Assembly: GCA_004321925.1 (NCBI GenBank)
Contig: SCQH01000014.1
Coordinates: 30,809 to 94,808, forward strand
Origin: Nitrospirota bacterium
GTDB lineage: Bacteria > Nitrospirota > Thermodesulfovibrionia > Thermodesulfovibrionales > UBA6898
Length of the DNA: 64,000 nt
Direction of reading: 5' to 3'
The position numbers and the translations under genes were made by a program. Positions within the stretch are counted from its first letter, which is position 1; the number at the start of each line of letters is the position of its first letter. The notes under the pieces were generated by a model, which did not search any database, was not told where the DNA came from, and saw nothing but the letters and a program-made list of their open reading frames with translations. This document shows, one piece after another, positions 41,807-50,707 of this stretch.

Positions 41807-42966
41807 CCCTTTATCGCCTCGATCGGCTGGATCCGGGACGCCTTCCAGGCAGGATAGACGCCGGAGCAGACGCCGACCAGCACCGCAAAGAGAAGGCTTG
41901 CACCTGCAATGCCTGCATCAAAGCGGGCCATGCTTCCGGCCGGCGCATAGGGCATTATCCTGCGCACGAAGAGCCCGATAAGGTCATTGCCTGCCACCGA
42001 GACGAGGATGCCGGCAAGGCCTCCGGCCATGGTCAGCAGCATACCCTCCACCAGGATGATCCTGAAGATGTCGGAGCGGGGCGCTCCGATGGCACGCATC
42101 ATGCCGATCTCCTGCGTCCGCTCGAAGACGGACATGAGCATGGCGTTCATGACGCCGACAGCGCTCACGAGGATGGCGATGATTGCGACAGAGAGGCCCA
42201 GGACCTTTGCAGATGCGGCCAGGGTCGAGATGCTGCTCATCACCTGGTTCATGGTCACGATTTGTATACCGGGCACCTGTTCGGCAAGCCCGTCGGTTAT
42301 TGTTGTCAGCAGGGCCGGGTCCTTCACCTTCACTCCGACTGCTGTTGCGCCCGAGGGTCTCTTGAATATCGCCTGTGCGGCCTTCACCGGCATATAGATG
42401 AAGGCATCATCCTGGCTGCCGGTCTTTTCAAGGATACCCGATACGCGGAAAGAGGCATTTACGTTGGGGTAGGCGACGGTGTCTCCCACCTTGAGGCCCT
42501 GATGGCCTGCCATCTCAGCACCGAGTATTATCTCTGTGTCATCCTTCGGGACAGCTCCCTGTATCTTCCAGTGGGGCTTCAGCTGCAGGAGCTTTGCCAT
42601 CTCGATACCATAGACCAGGTCTACACGCTTCTGCGCAGGGTTCGGCAGCTGGGCCACCAGGATGGGTGAGGCAAATTCAATTCCTTCGAGAATCGTGATC
42701 TTATCCATGACCGCAAGGTCGAGGTACTTCGGGATGATCGAGCCATGCAGCACCAGCGACGCCACCTCATGCGGACAGCCCGACGGCACGACCATGAAAT
42801 GGATGCCGGTCCGCTCAAGTTCCTTGGCCAGCCCCTTCTCAAAGCCTTTATTGAACGAGAGGATCGAAAAAAGCACCGCGACCGATGTAGCGATCCCGAA
42901 GAGGGCCAGCAGGCTTCGTGTCCTGTGGCGGTTCAGGTTTTGGAAGGCGAGCCGCAGAAAGACCAC
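41803..42966 (-). CDS. ABC transporter permease, FtsX/MacB type
   Basis: About 387 residues. One N-terminal helix (LLALFGIATSVAVLFSILSF), a MacB-like periplasmic domain (about 45-260) and three C-terminal helices containing IGMMRAIGAPRSDIFRIILVEG, the FtsX coupling motif. Starts at GTG 42966, sharing bases with the stop of the OB-fold lipoprotein gene (TAGTG), with GAGG upstream. It forms a tripartite-type exporter or mechanotransmission unit with the ATPase gene downstream. Confidence 0.85.
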   Translation of the reverse strand: MVFLRLAFQNLNRHRTRSLLALFGIATSVAVLFSILSFNKGFEKGLAKELERTGIHFMVVPSGCPHEVASLVLHGSIIPKYLDLAVMDKITILEGIEFASPILVAQLPNPAQKRVDLVYGIEMAKLLQLKPHWKIQGAVPKDDTEIILGAEMAGHQGLKVGDTVAYPNVNASFRVSGILEKTGSQDDAFIYMPVKAAQAIFKRPSGATAVGVKVKDPALLTTITDGLAEQVPGIQIVTMNQVMSSISTLAASAKVLGLSVAIIAILVSAVGVMNAMLMSVFERTQEIGMMRAIGAPRSDIFRIILVEGMLLTMAGGLAGILVSVAGNDLIGLFVRRIMPYAPAGSMARFDAGIAGASLLFAVLVGVCSGVYPAWKASRIQPIEAIKG

Positions 42967-43328
42967 TACCTGACCTCGATCCCCTCTGCGAAGACCTGTA
43001 GTTCCCCACGGACCGGGAAGACGGTTCCGCTGACCTTCGCCGTTTTGTTCATCCGCGGAGGCAGGGTCAGGTTCTTCGGACCGAGGTTCACAAAGATCTG
43101 GCCGGTGTCGTCCTGCAGCACGAACCAGCAGCCGTTCGAACCGCACTGGGATGATATCTTCCCTTCGAGCGCCACTTTCCTGCCGGCAGGGTTGCTGTCC
43201 AGAAGGATGTCCTTGACCTTGACGGCCGCGATCCTTGTATCCACAGCCGCCCCGTATTTCTCGGACGTACAGCCGAGAAATGTAACTATTGCCAAAACTG
43301 CCATCAGCAGCGGAAATGCCTTATTCAT
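42966..43328 (-). CDS. OB-fold lipoprotein (DUF4920-like)
   Basis: 120 residues. Lipoprotein signal with lipobox FLGC at about residue 20. The mature domain reads AGRKVALEGKISSQCGSNGCWFVLQDDTGQIFVNLG..., an OB fold with a conserved Cys pair (QCGSNGC), similar to DUF4920 and NrfJ-like periplasmic proteins. Cys pair could bind copper or heme-related metal. GAGGT lies ahead of ATG 43328. First gene of the lipoprotein-FtsX-LolD set. Confidence 0.7.
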   Translation of the reverse strand: MNKAFPLLMAVLAIVTFLGCTSEKYGAAVDTRIAAVKVKDILLDSNPAGRKVALEGKISSQCGSNGCWFVLQDDTGQIFVNLGPKNLTLPPRMNKTAKVSGTVFPVRGELQVFAEGIEVR

Positions 43329-43435
43329 TCTATCAATACCTCGCAAAAAAATATTTCCGGAATTTGAAACACTTCTAATATTTTGCACGACATATATGAA
43401 GAAAATATGAATGAACTGCAGGCTTGTTAACTATT

Positions 43436-45151
43436 CTATGCCGCTGAACGGAGCGGCAATCCTATTAGAACGGTTGTCCCGCGCCCTTCTTCGCTGTCCA
43501 AACGTATATATCCCCCGTGCTGCTCAACGATCTGCTTGACGATATAGAGTCCCAGTCCCGTCCCCTTACCCGTTTCCTTGGTCGTATAGAACGGCAGGAA
43601 TATCTGGTGCCTGATGCTGTCCTTGATCCCGTGACCGGTGTCTGCAAAGGATATCTCAGCAAATTGTTTGTCTGACGAAATCGTAGTTGCCATGGTAATT
43701 ATACCCTGCTTCTCCATGGCATGGAGGGCGTTGATCTGCAGATTTCTGACCACCTGCTCAAGCAGCATTTCATCGCCGATTACGACGATCTCTTCTCCCG
43801 CGTATCTTCTGACTAGTGTGCAGAGCTTAAACATGCCGCTGACCTCAAGCAGGTCCGTGACCCGGTCAAGGAACCGGTGCAGGGGAATTTCCTTCATCTC
43901 GGGCTTCTGAGGCCTGCCGAGGGCCAGGAGGTTGTTCGCATGGAGGTTCAGCCGCTGGGTCTGTGAACTGAAGACCTCGGCGCACTTTGTTGTAAGTTCG
44001 TCGTTGCCTTCCCTTTCCAGAAGCAACTCTGAGTATCCCAGTAAACTGCTCAGGATATTATTGATCTCATGGCCGATGCTCCCGGCGATGACCGATACGG
44101 TCGCCATTTTCTCGGACTGGACCAGCTGCGCCTGCATGGCTTTCCGTTCAGAGATGTCGCGCACAAAGCCGGTCACCATCAGGCCGTTGTCTGCTTCCGA
44201 GACAGAGAGCGTGACCTCCATCGGGAAGGCAGTACCATCCCTGCGCAGCCCCCCGACCTCAAGCGGGTCTCCGCAGCCTGCGTCGCCGCACTGCATGCAG
44301 GCGTCCTGCGCGGCCTGATATACCTCATGGTCCTTTGACTGAATAAGTTCCCGCACGGATTTCCCCAGAATGCTCCCGACCGGCTGGCCGAACATCCGCT
44401 CTGCCGCATCGTTGAACAGGACAACCCCGCCGCTTTTGTCCACCGAGATGATCCCGTCGTGTGCGGATCTGACCAGACTGCGGTACTTGGCCTGGGACCT
44501 CACGATCTCCTGATGCTGGAGATCGATACGCTTCGATGCACGCCAGACAATGCCGAAGAGAGTTATATACAGCAGGCTGAAGCCGCCGGCGATCGATTTC
44601 CAAACCAGGCGTTTTCTCTGGTCAATGGCAAGGGAAAGGTCCCTGACGTTTTGGTATATCTCGAAGACCGCGTCAACTCGGGCCCCGTTATTGAACGACA
44701 CGGGAACATAGAGCTCAAGGAGTTTACCGTGGCCCTTCTCAGAGGCATGCTCCAGTTTCGACAGGGAGCTTATCCCGGAGACTATCCTGCCTGAGGTTGC
44801 CTCCTGAAGGTCCCTGTTGTCAGAAAACTTCAGTCCGACAGCATCCCTGCTGTCAGCCCATAACACCGTGCCATCGATCCCCCATATCTTGATCCGCTCC
44901 ACATTCTTGCCGAACGTCAGATGTTTTATCCGTCCTGAAAACAGGTCATAGTCATCCCCGGTCTTGGCTGAACGGAAGTCTTCGGGCCTGAATTCATGGC
45001 GGACTTCCTCGATAACATGCGCGGCTGTTGTCTGCTTCGATTCTTCGATCATAAAATGCTCAAGGCTGTTCGTGATGATAAAGCCAAGTGACGCTCCGAA
45101 CACGAAAAAGGCCACCAGGCAGATAAAGGAGAATTTTTGAAGCAGCGTCAT
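43436..45151 (-). CDS. Membrane PAS sensor histidine kinase
   Basis: 571 residues. Helix at about 8-28, a periplasmic sensor domain (about 29-180), a second helix (about 187-207), a PAS domain (about 225-345) with a Cys cluster (CMQCGDAGCGD) in its loop, then the kinase core with H box GSIGHEINNILS, N box LQINALHAM, G1 DTGHGIK and G2 GTGLGLYIVKQ. All catalytic motifs are intact, in contrast to the kinase at 36.4 kb. The Cys-rich PAS insert could bind a metal or cofactor. No response regulator is adjacent. Confidence 0.88.
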   Translation of the reverse strand: MTLLQKFSFICLVAFFVFGASLGFIITNSLEHFMIEESKQTTAAHVIEEVRHEFRPEDFRSAKTGDDYDLFSGRIKHLTFGKNVERIKIWGIDGTVLWADSRDAVGLKFSDNRDLQEATSGRIVSGISSLSKLEHASEKGHGKLLELYVPVSFNNGARVDAVFEIYQNVRDLSLAIDQRKRLVWKSIAGGFSLLYITLFGIVWRASKRIDLQHQEIVRSQAKYRSLVRSAHDGIISVDKSGGVVLFNDAAERMFGQPVGSILGKSVRELIQSKDHEVYQAAQDACMQCGDAGCGDPLEVGGLRRDGTAFPMEVTLSVSEADNGLMVTGFVRDISERKAMQAQLVQSEKMATVSVIAGSIGHEINNILSSLLGYSELLLEREGNDELTTKCAEVFSSQTQRLNLHANNLLALGRPQKPEMKEIPLHRFLDRVTDLLEVSGMFKLCTLVRRYAGEEIVVIGDEMLLEQVVRNLQINALHAMEKQGIITMATTISSDKQFAEISFADTGHGIKDSIRHQIFLPFYTTKETGKGTGLGLYIVKQIVEQHGGYIRLDSEEGRGTTVLIGLPLRSAA

Positions 45152-45404
45152 GCGATATGCCCGGCCGGACAGGCCGTATCAATTTCAGCTGCACTGCCTT
45201 CTGAAGAGGAGGACAACTGCAAAATGAAATAGATGTTAATGAAGAAAGTGTAATGCATTTAATAATACGTTAACACAGATTTCATATAACTGAAACGCTC
45301 AATTGCCCACCCTGCTGTGTAAAGATATTTTTACCGGTTTATTCGTGGTTATGCTATATTGATAATGAAAATGGGGAAATTCCGAACGTTCGTATATTTA
45401 TGTT

Positions 45405-46103
45405 ATGGCAATGATAGATAAAAAACAAAATCGAACAGTCGTACTCAACATCATCAGCGTCTTAACCTTTATCGTTCTAATTAATCTCGTGTCCATTGAA
45501 ATCATAGAGAAGCGCCGCATCCTTTTTACAATTTTAGGATTATCCTTTATTGGAATGGTAATTAAGAATTACTTAATGAGCAGAACTACTCTGATTTCAT
45601 GGAACGAGCCTAAAGCAATATGGCGGGAGAGAAGCAAAAAAAAGATTATTTCAGAATTACAGAATACTTCGTGGGTGAGGGTGTGTATATATATTTTTGT
45701 GCTATTTCCACTCTGTATTTATGCGTTCATTCACAAATATCCTCATCGGAGTATTGTCCCGATTAACATCATTATGATTTTGTCAGCCATCTTCCTTGTC
45801 GTAACAATCGGGGCAGTTCTATCCGTCTCCACTATGTTGTATTTCGGTACATCCCGTATTGAAGTCTGCCGTGACGGCATCAGGGTATTCGAGCCAGGCG
45901 ATAATGTTCAAAAATATTATTACAACAAGATGTCGGAGCTAAAATTGTTATCTTCCCTGCAGGGCGACGCATGTCTGTCGTGGGTATATGAAGGCAAAGA
46001 ATTCCTTAGGGGTATTAGCAGGGAGGTTGATCTTCATGAGATTGAGTCAGCCATTACACTAAACTCACATCATAAACTAACGAGAGGTGATGATAATGGG
46101 TGA
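45405..46103 (+). CDS. Membrane protein of unknown function (AT-rich island)
   Basis: 232 residues with four hydrophobic segments (about 12-32, 38-54, 95-115, 122-148) and a C-terminal soluble domain (about 150-225) of alternating strands (RIEVCRDGIRVFEPGDNVQKYYYNKMSELKLL) that resembles bacterial PH-like domains. The base and codon composition is clearly more AT-rich than the surrounding genes, consistent with transfer. The next gene overlaps its end by 4 bp. Family not recognised. Confidence 0.6.
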   Translation: MAMIDKKQNRTVVLNIISVLTFIVLINLVSIEIIEKRRILFTILGLSFIGMVIKNYLMSRTTLISWNEPKAIWRERSKKKIISELQNTSWVRVCIYIFVLFPLCIYAFIHKYPHRSIVPINIIMILSAIFLVVTIGAVLSVSTMLYFGTSRIEVCRDGIRVFEPGDNVQKYYYNKMSELKLLSSLQGDACLSWVYEGKEFLRGISREVDLHEIESAITLNSHHKLTRGDDNG

Positions 46104-46477
46104 CCCCTTTTCTGACGGTTATGCAAGCAAATAGAAAACTACGAAATATGATTATTATCGGGTGGCTAATTTTTAGTGTATTGTGGTTTGGCCTGTTTGG
46201 TCTCATAGGGTATAGTAGCTACGATGTCAACGGAGAGGCATCAGAGGGGTACTTGCTCATTTTTATGATACTGACCTATCCAATAGGTATGATCGCCGTA
46301 AATATAATGGGGGTTGTGAACTTATCCGACCTTTTGCCAGCATTAACAACACATGGAGGCAACGTTGCGGTAACTGTGTTCTTTTGTCTAATAGGCTATT
46401 TTCAATATTTGATGATTTTATTTCTTACGGCACTATTAGTAAAATTCACTAACAAACATCCCAAGCCAAGATGTTAA
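46100..46477 (+). CDS. Small membrane protein of unknown function (AT-rich island)
   Basis: 125 residues with three or four hydrophobic segments (about 16-36, 48-70, 95-118). Starts at GTG 46100 overlapping the previous gene, or at ATG 46121 seven codons later. AT-rich, like its neighbour, and probably co-transcribed. No motif recognised. Confidence 0.5.
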   Translation: MTPFLTVMQANRKLRNMIIIGWLIFSVLWFGLFGLIGYSSYDVNGEASEGYLLIFMILTYPIGMIAVNIMGVVNLSDLLPALTTHGGNVAVTVFFCLIGYFQYLMILFLTALLVKFTNKHPKPRC

Positions 46478-46596
46478 GAATACATAACACTCAGACCAAG
46501 GCTCCAGGCTTAAGCGGGCCACGCTTCTCATTCCGGCCAATTGCGCCAACGCCTGTTGTCAGTCGTTAAGCACACAAATATGATTTTGGAGAATAA

Positions 46597-47082
46597 ATGA
46601 CCTTCACCTATGTCAAAATGCGTTACTTCAACAACCATAAATATATGATTGGTTTAATGATATTTTCCATGTTCCTTATCTTTTCTCATGACCCTCGTCT
46701 GATAAATAGAGGCATCATAGGATTTTTCTTTTCCTTGTTCAGCTTTTCATCTATGTATGCAATATTTCTTTATCATAAGAAATACAGTCTCATAACCGAT
46801 GACAAAGGCTTTCAGGTGAATTACTTCAATAAACAAAGAAAGTTTGCCTGGTCTGACGTAGTTGCAATAAAAAATGGGCTTTTTGGCTACAAAATCGAAA
46901 CTAAACAAGGATCGATTCGTTTTAATCCAAAGGGCCTTCTTCCAGTAGAACTATGTTCTGGGCAGAAAGAAGAGGATACTCGACATCTTGAGGGCGTTCT
47001 AATCGGCGAAATAGTCAGAAAAGCGCCAGCCGTTCGACTCGTTAGGATATCAAAGGAGTTATTCGATGAAGTCCGGCATTGA
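46597..47082 (+). CDS. Membrane-anchored PH-like protein (AT-rich island)
   Basis: 161 residues. Two hydrophobic segments (about 16-32 and 40-58) are followed by a strand-rich domain (YSLITDDKGFQVNYFNKQRKFAWSDVVAIKN...), a pattern common in bacterial PH-like proteins such as the STM3941 group. GGAG precedes ATG 46597. AT-rich composition. Similar design to the gene at 45405 (membrane helices plus PH-like domain), although they do not look like direct copies. Confidence 0.6.
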   Translation: MTFTYVKMRYFNNHKYMIGLMIFSMFLIFSHDPRLINRGIIGFFFSLFSFSSMYAIFLYHKKYSLITDDKGFQVNYFNKQRKFAWSDVVAIKNGLFGYKIETKQGSIRFNPKGLLPVELCSGQKEEDTRHLEGVLIGEIVRKAPAVRLVRISKELFDEVRH

Positions 47083-47119
47083 GCCTGCGACAGATATCAA
47101 AAGGGAACCCACCACGTGA

Positions 47120-47308
47120 CAGCGTATCCGCTATGGCGCTTTAGGTGCGTTCCTGGGTGGCAGCACTGCTTACATGCTTTCATCAAACTCGGGCAAAATA
47201 TCATGGTCTGCGAATGCCTTTATTGCTGCAACTTCTTTTGTAGCAGCGTATAAGGCTGGCAAGGCAGTGTTAGCATGGATTGCCAAAATGGATGATTACT
47301 GTGACTAA
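47120..47308 (+). pseudogene. Remnant of a small membrane-protein gene without a start codon
   Basis: An open frame of 62 codons begins right after a TGA at 47117 and has no ATG, GTG or TTG near its start; the first ATG is at 47174, leaving 44 residues. The translation (RIRYGALGAFLGGSTAYMLSS... SFVAAYKAGKAVLAW) reads like two membrane helices and ends KMDDYCD. Probably the 3' part of a broken gene in the AT-rich island. The rest of the 386-bp gap 47083-47468 holds the promoter listed next and no other gene. Confidence 0.45.
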
Positions 47309-47369
47309 AATAATTAAAATAAAGATTAACAATACCCAAAGGTCTATCCTGATTCTTCCTTACTTGCCC

Positions 47370-47397
47370 TTGACAATGCGTGTCAATCTGATACCAT
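47370..47397 (+). promoter_or_regulatory. Candidate promoter with overlapping dyad
   Basis: TTGACA (47370-47375), 16-bp spacer, TACCAT (47392-47397). The -35 box is half of a dyad TTGACA-N5-TGTCAA (47370-47386), a possible operator. It would drive the exported-protein gene at 47469. Confidence 0.45.
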
Positions 47398-47468
47398 GTG
47401 TACAGGGGTATCCAGGGTTATCATAAAGCGTTTTTTGCGCTTACTTCTATATTTCAGGGAGGATCATT

Positions 47469-48014
47469 ATGAAACCATTAGTAAGGTTAGCGTTGGGGAT
47501 CGGTCTGCTCATGATATTTGGCATCACATCACTGGTATGTGCGGCAGATGTTACGCCGAGGCCAGGCCTGAAGGCGGGAACTGTTAAAAAGCTTCCGGCC
47601 ACTATCAAGATCAATCCCAGCGATATTAAACTTAAGCTGGAAGGCGGACCGTCTGCCGAGTTTAAAGCGACCTGGAAGATAGTCGGGGAACAGGCTGCCA
47701 TCATTACAAACACCTTGCCGGTATTGGATCAAAAGATCACCCAGTTCAATGCGAAGGTAGAGGAATGCATGGGCAAGGTCTACACGACCACCGACATGAC
47801 TGCCGCGGGATGTGTCGATACTGATACCATTCAGTATTGCAGCCGGAAGCTGCTGGTGGCGTGCGTTCATGATTCCTGGAACCAGGCGATACTGACTGCA
47901 GGTTCAATTGCCAATGCCATGGAGATGATCCGCCAGAAAATGCCTGACTCGGGTTATATGAGCGGTATATTTCAAAAATGGTACGTTGAGCTGCGGAAAC
48001 AGGGCGAGCTCTGA
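47469..48014 (+). CDS. Exported protein of unknown function
   Basis: 181 residues. Signal peptide about 1-25 (SLVCA|ADV), then a helical mature domain with four Cys (CMGK, GCVD, YCSRK, VACV) that may form two disulphides. GGGAGGA lies upstream of ATG 47469. Composition returns to the chromosomal norm here. Its helical Cys-containing style recalls the large Cys-rich protein at 33.9 kb, but no direct similarity is evident. Family not recognised. Confidence 0.6.
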   Translation: MKPLVRLALGIGLLMIFGITSLVCAADVTPRPGLKAGTVKKLPATIKINPSDIKLKLEGGPSAEFKATWKIVGEQAAIITNTLPVLDQKITQFNAKVEECMGKVYTTTDMTAAGCVDTDTIQYCSRKLLVACVHDSWNQAILTAGSIANAMEMIRQKMPDSGYMSGIFQKWYVELRKQGEL

Positions 48015-48032
48015 TAGAGGCGTAGCGAACAG

Positions 48033-49112
48033 TTATAGCTGAACGTATTCCTTCAGCAGTTCGGGGTAGAGGCGGGGGTTGAAGAGGATGTTTGTAATAA
48101 AATAGCACTCGTGGGTGCAGTAGCATTCACTCTGCTCGATCGACTTGATGATATCTGCGGCGCCCGGTGATGACAGGACCTTCCGGATGTCGTACCCCGC
48201 GTCGCGAATATTCCCCATCTTCTTCGTAAGGATCTCGCAGGGGAAGATGTCGCCGTTCTCATGCATCACGAGGTTCAGCCTGCCTGCGTAGCAGGGGATA
48301 AGCCTCTTCTGCTCCAGGGCTGTCCGGTGGATCAACCGGCGCTGCAGGATGTCCTGGGCGGCCTTGATCCTGGCGCCCCGGAACCGGTAGATCTCGGACG
48401 ACCGGTCCTTGAGGTTGCATTCAAGCCTGTCTATCGCCTTCCAGTATTTCTGCTGATCGACCTGCTTGAGATTCCCATCGGCAAGGTTCCCCCTGACAAG
48501 CGAGATCGTGTGCGTCTTGATGCCCTTCAGGCCCCTGGCGAAGTCGATGACAGCGTCCATCTCATCCTGGTTCTCAGAGCAGAAGACCGTATTGATGCCA
48601 AGCTCGAAATTCGGGTGCTTTTCCAGAAGCCCTTTGAGCAGTTCATAGGTCTGCATGGTCTTTTCAAAACTGCCGGGGGTGTTGCGGACCTCGTCATGCC
48701 TGCTGTGAAGACCGTCCATCGAGAGCTTGACCGTGATGATGCTCTCGGGGCAGTCCCTCAAGATCTCTCCGGTCATTTCATAGATACGCTCCGGCAGCAG
48801 GCCGTTCGTCGGGAAGAGCATGATGGCCGGACGGTTGTTTTGGTAGAAGGTCCTGCTGATCTCAACAAGGTCGTCCCGCAGAAAGATCTCGCCGCCCGAG
48901 AAGGCAAGCCAGAGGAGGTCCCCGAAGGAGGCGGATATCTTCTTGATCTCATCGAGGGAGAGTTCCTCCTGAGTGGCGGCAGGCGAATCATCCGCCCGGA
49001 GATAGAAACAGAAAGGGCAGCGGGCATTGCAGCGCCGCGTCAGGAAGAAGGTGAGGTGGATCGGTTTTTTCTTGGCCACGATAGACCCGATATGCCGGAA
49101 GGGTGAGTACAT
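48033..49112 (-). CDS. Radical SAM/SPASM-type enzyme
   Basis: 359 residues. The radical SAM cluster motif is CNARCPFC near residue 27-34, followed by the SAM-contact GGE (FSGGEIFL). The C-terminal part has a SPASM/Twitch-like cysteine set: CYAGR, GDIFPCEI, CYCTHEC. Such proteins modify peptides or act in cofactor or surface-glycan pathways. AAGGA lies ahead of ATG 49112, which comes 2 bp after the glycosyltransferase stop, so both are one operon. Substrate unknown; no small precursor-peptide gene is evident next to it. Confidence 0.83.
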   Translation of the reverse strand: MYSPFRHIGSIVAKKKPIHLTFFLTRRCNARCPFCFYLRADDSPAATQEELSLDEIKKISASFGDLLWLAFSGGEIFLRDDLVEISRTFYQNNRPAIMLFPTNGLLPERIYEMTGEILRDCPESIITVKLSMDGLHSRHDEVRNTPGSFEKTMQTYELLKGLLEKHPNFELGINTVFCSENQDEMDAVIDFARGLKGIKTHTISLVRGNLADGNLKQVDQQKYWKAIDRLECNLKDRSSEIYRFRGARIKAAQDILQRRLIHRTALEQKRLIPCYAGRLNLVMHENGDIFPCEILTKKMGNIRDAGYDIRKVLSSPGAADIIKSIEQSECYCTHECYFITNILFNPRLYPELLKEYVQL

Positions 49113-49114
49113 GC

Positions 49115-50107
49115 TCAGTCCTTCCCGCCCCGTGCTGAGGTGTAATAGGCTGCTGCGCCGGCAAGTCCGCCGCAGGCGATCGCGGCAGGGTAGATGAGGC
49201 TGTAATAAAGGACTGCCGCAACGGCAAAAGAGATGCCTTTTGCCTTATGGAATGCCTTGATCAGCCCCCGGTTCAGTATCAGGTTCAACAGGATGATGGG
49301 CGGGATGGGGATGAGGAAGAGGCTGCTTTTGCCGAGCAGAGACAACGTTGCCAGCAAAACGGTCATAGCCCAGAAGATGACGTTCATTTTCAGTCCGAGG
49401 GAGGCAGTGCCGGAATCCTTTGTCAGGTCCTTGTTCCGGAGCGAATAGATGGTCCAGTACCGGGTCTTCTTATAGGCATTGCGCAATGATCTTTTAAGGT
49501 CGAAGTTGAAGATATGCGTGACCTGGATATCAGGGTTCATCACGAGGCGGATGCCTGAGCGCTTCAGCCGGTGGCTGAACTCGACATCCTCGATGATCGG
49601 CAGGAAGACCTCGGGAAAGCCGCCCGACCTGAGAAATAGCTCCCGCCCGATGAGCAGGCCGTGGCTCGCGATATAGTCAGGCTCCGGGTTCTTTGTCTCT
49701 GAATAGTTGATAAAGATGGACTGAAAGATGCTGAAGAAATCCTTGTCATAGGGCAGCGGTGAATAGGTGCCGCCGATGACCGTCTGCTCGCTGCCGGTCA
49801 TCGTCCTGAGGGCTATCCGGAGGGTATCTGCCATTACCAGGCAGTCTGCATCTGTAAAGAACAGGATATCCCCGCTGCTCTGGCGGGCCCCTTCATTGCG
49901 TGCCCTGGCCGCCCCTGACCGCGTGTCGAGCCTGATCAGTCTGCAGGGGAATTTATTTATGATCCCGACTGAGTCGTCATCCGAACAGTCATCGACAACG
50001 ATCACCTCATGCAGGTCGCTTTTTAAGGCAAAGACGGCCCCGAGGCACTGGCCGATCGTCTTTGCACCATTATAGTTGGGGATGATGACTGATATACGCC
50101 CGCTCAT
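49115..50107 (-). CDS. Family 2 glycosyltransferase, membrane-associated
   Basis: 330 residues. A GT-A domain has VVDDCSDDDS near 37, the DxD motif in FTDADCLVM near 93 and the catalytic-base region EDVEFSHRL near 170. Two or three C-terminal hydrophobic segments (about 243-278 and 290-318) anchor it to the membrane. AAGGA precedes the ATG. It probably transfers a sugar to a lipid or protein acceptor; pairing with a radical SAM enzyme suggests a shared surface-modification pathway, which is inference. Confidence 0.85.
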   Translation of the reverse strand: MSGRISVIIPNYNGAKTIGQCLGAVFALKSDLHEVIVVDDCSDDDSVGIINKFPCRLIRLDTRSGAARARNEGARQSSGDILFFTDADCLVMADTLRIALRTMTGSEQTVIGGTYSPLPYDKDFFSIFQSIFINYSETKNPEPDYIASHGLLIGRELFLRSGGFPEVFLPIIEDVEFSHRLKRSGIRLVMNPDIQVTHIFNFDLKRSLRNAYKKTRYWTIYSLRNKDLTKDSGTASLGLKMNVIFWAMTVLLATLSLLGKSSLFLIPIPPIILLNLILNRGLIKAFHKAKGISFAVAAVLYYSLIYPAAIACGGLAGAAAYYTSARGGKD

Positions 50108-50216
50108 ACGTCCTTATTATGAAACAAAGGCAGGGCCGGAATCCATGACCTGCCTGACCCAATGCGATGGATCTGTCTTGACTGGACCGGCTGTTCATGC
50201 AAGAATAGAGGGCATT

Positions 50217-50498
50217 ATGGGTTCTGTCAGGAAAAAAAGGATCGCGGTGCTTGTCAGGGACCGCCAGGCAGAGGCGCTGCGCATGGCAGTCGGCCTGACC
50301 CTTGCCGACGACGAGGTTTCGGTCTTTGTTATGGACAGGGACCTTGAGGAGAATGAGACGAACGCCCTGAACCAGGAGATGCTGGCCGACCTCGGGGTGA
50401 CCATCTGGTCGAATAAGCCTGATATTGCGCTCAAATATATGGCTACGGAAGAGATAGCGGTGAGTCTGGCAGGATTTGACACTGTCATTCCCTATTAA
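50217..50498 (+). CDS. DsrE-like small protein
   Basis: 93 residues. RIAVLVRDRQAEALRMAVGLTLADDEVSVFVMDRDL... is the alternating strand-helix start of DsrE/YchN-type proteins, and the end (KPDIALKYMATEEIAVSLAGFDTVIPY) fits as well. The Cys used for sulfur transfer in DsrE-type proteins is absent, so a sulfur-relay role is doubtful. ATG 50217 has AGAGGG just upstream; a longer reading begins inside the divergent gene and is rejected. Confidence 0.6.
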   Translation: MGSVRKKRIAVLVRDRQAEALRMAVGLTLADDEVSVFVMDRDLEENETNALNQEMLADLGVTIWSNKPDIALKYMATEEIAVSLAGFDTVIPY

Positions 50499-50545
50499 AA
50501 GCACTCCGGTTGTACAAACAGGTCATCTAAAGCTGTAGATTCAAG

Positions 50546-50575
50546 TTGACAAGAGGTTCCGTAAGAATGCTATTT
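50546..50575 (+). promoter_or_regulatory. Candidate promoter for the heme-binding protein gene
   Basis: TTGACA (50546-50551), 18-bp spacer, CTATTT (50570-50575). It predicts a leader of about 125 nt before ATG 50708, with a GGGG-rich middle and AAGGGGAG as ribosome site. I see no known riboswitch in that leader. Confidence 0.45.
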
Positions 50576-50707
50576 TAGTATATGACACCCATAATCTATG
50601 GTAGAAGTAACGGGGATGCAAGGGGGTGGTTAAAGGGAAGCTAATCAAACAGTTCCGTCCAGAATCGTTCGACTCAAAAACAATAAAATAACGTAAGGGG
50701 AGAAAAT

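Noticed and set aside
45152..45404. Additional gene in the 253-bp gap before the AT-rich island
   Set aside because: No reading frame with start and coding character; only AT-rich sequence and likely promoters of the divergent genes.
47396..47587. 63-codon plus-strand frame overlapping the exported-protein gene
   Set aside because: It overlaps the signal-peptide region of the gene at 47469 in another frame, and the latter has a clear ribosome site and signal peptide.
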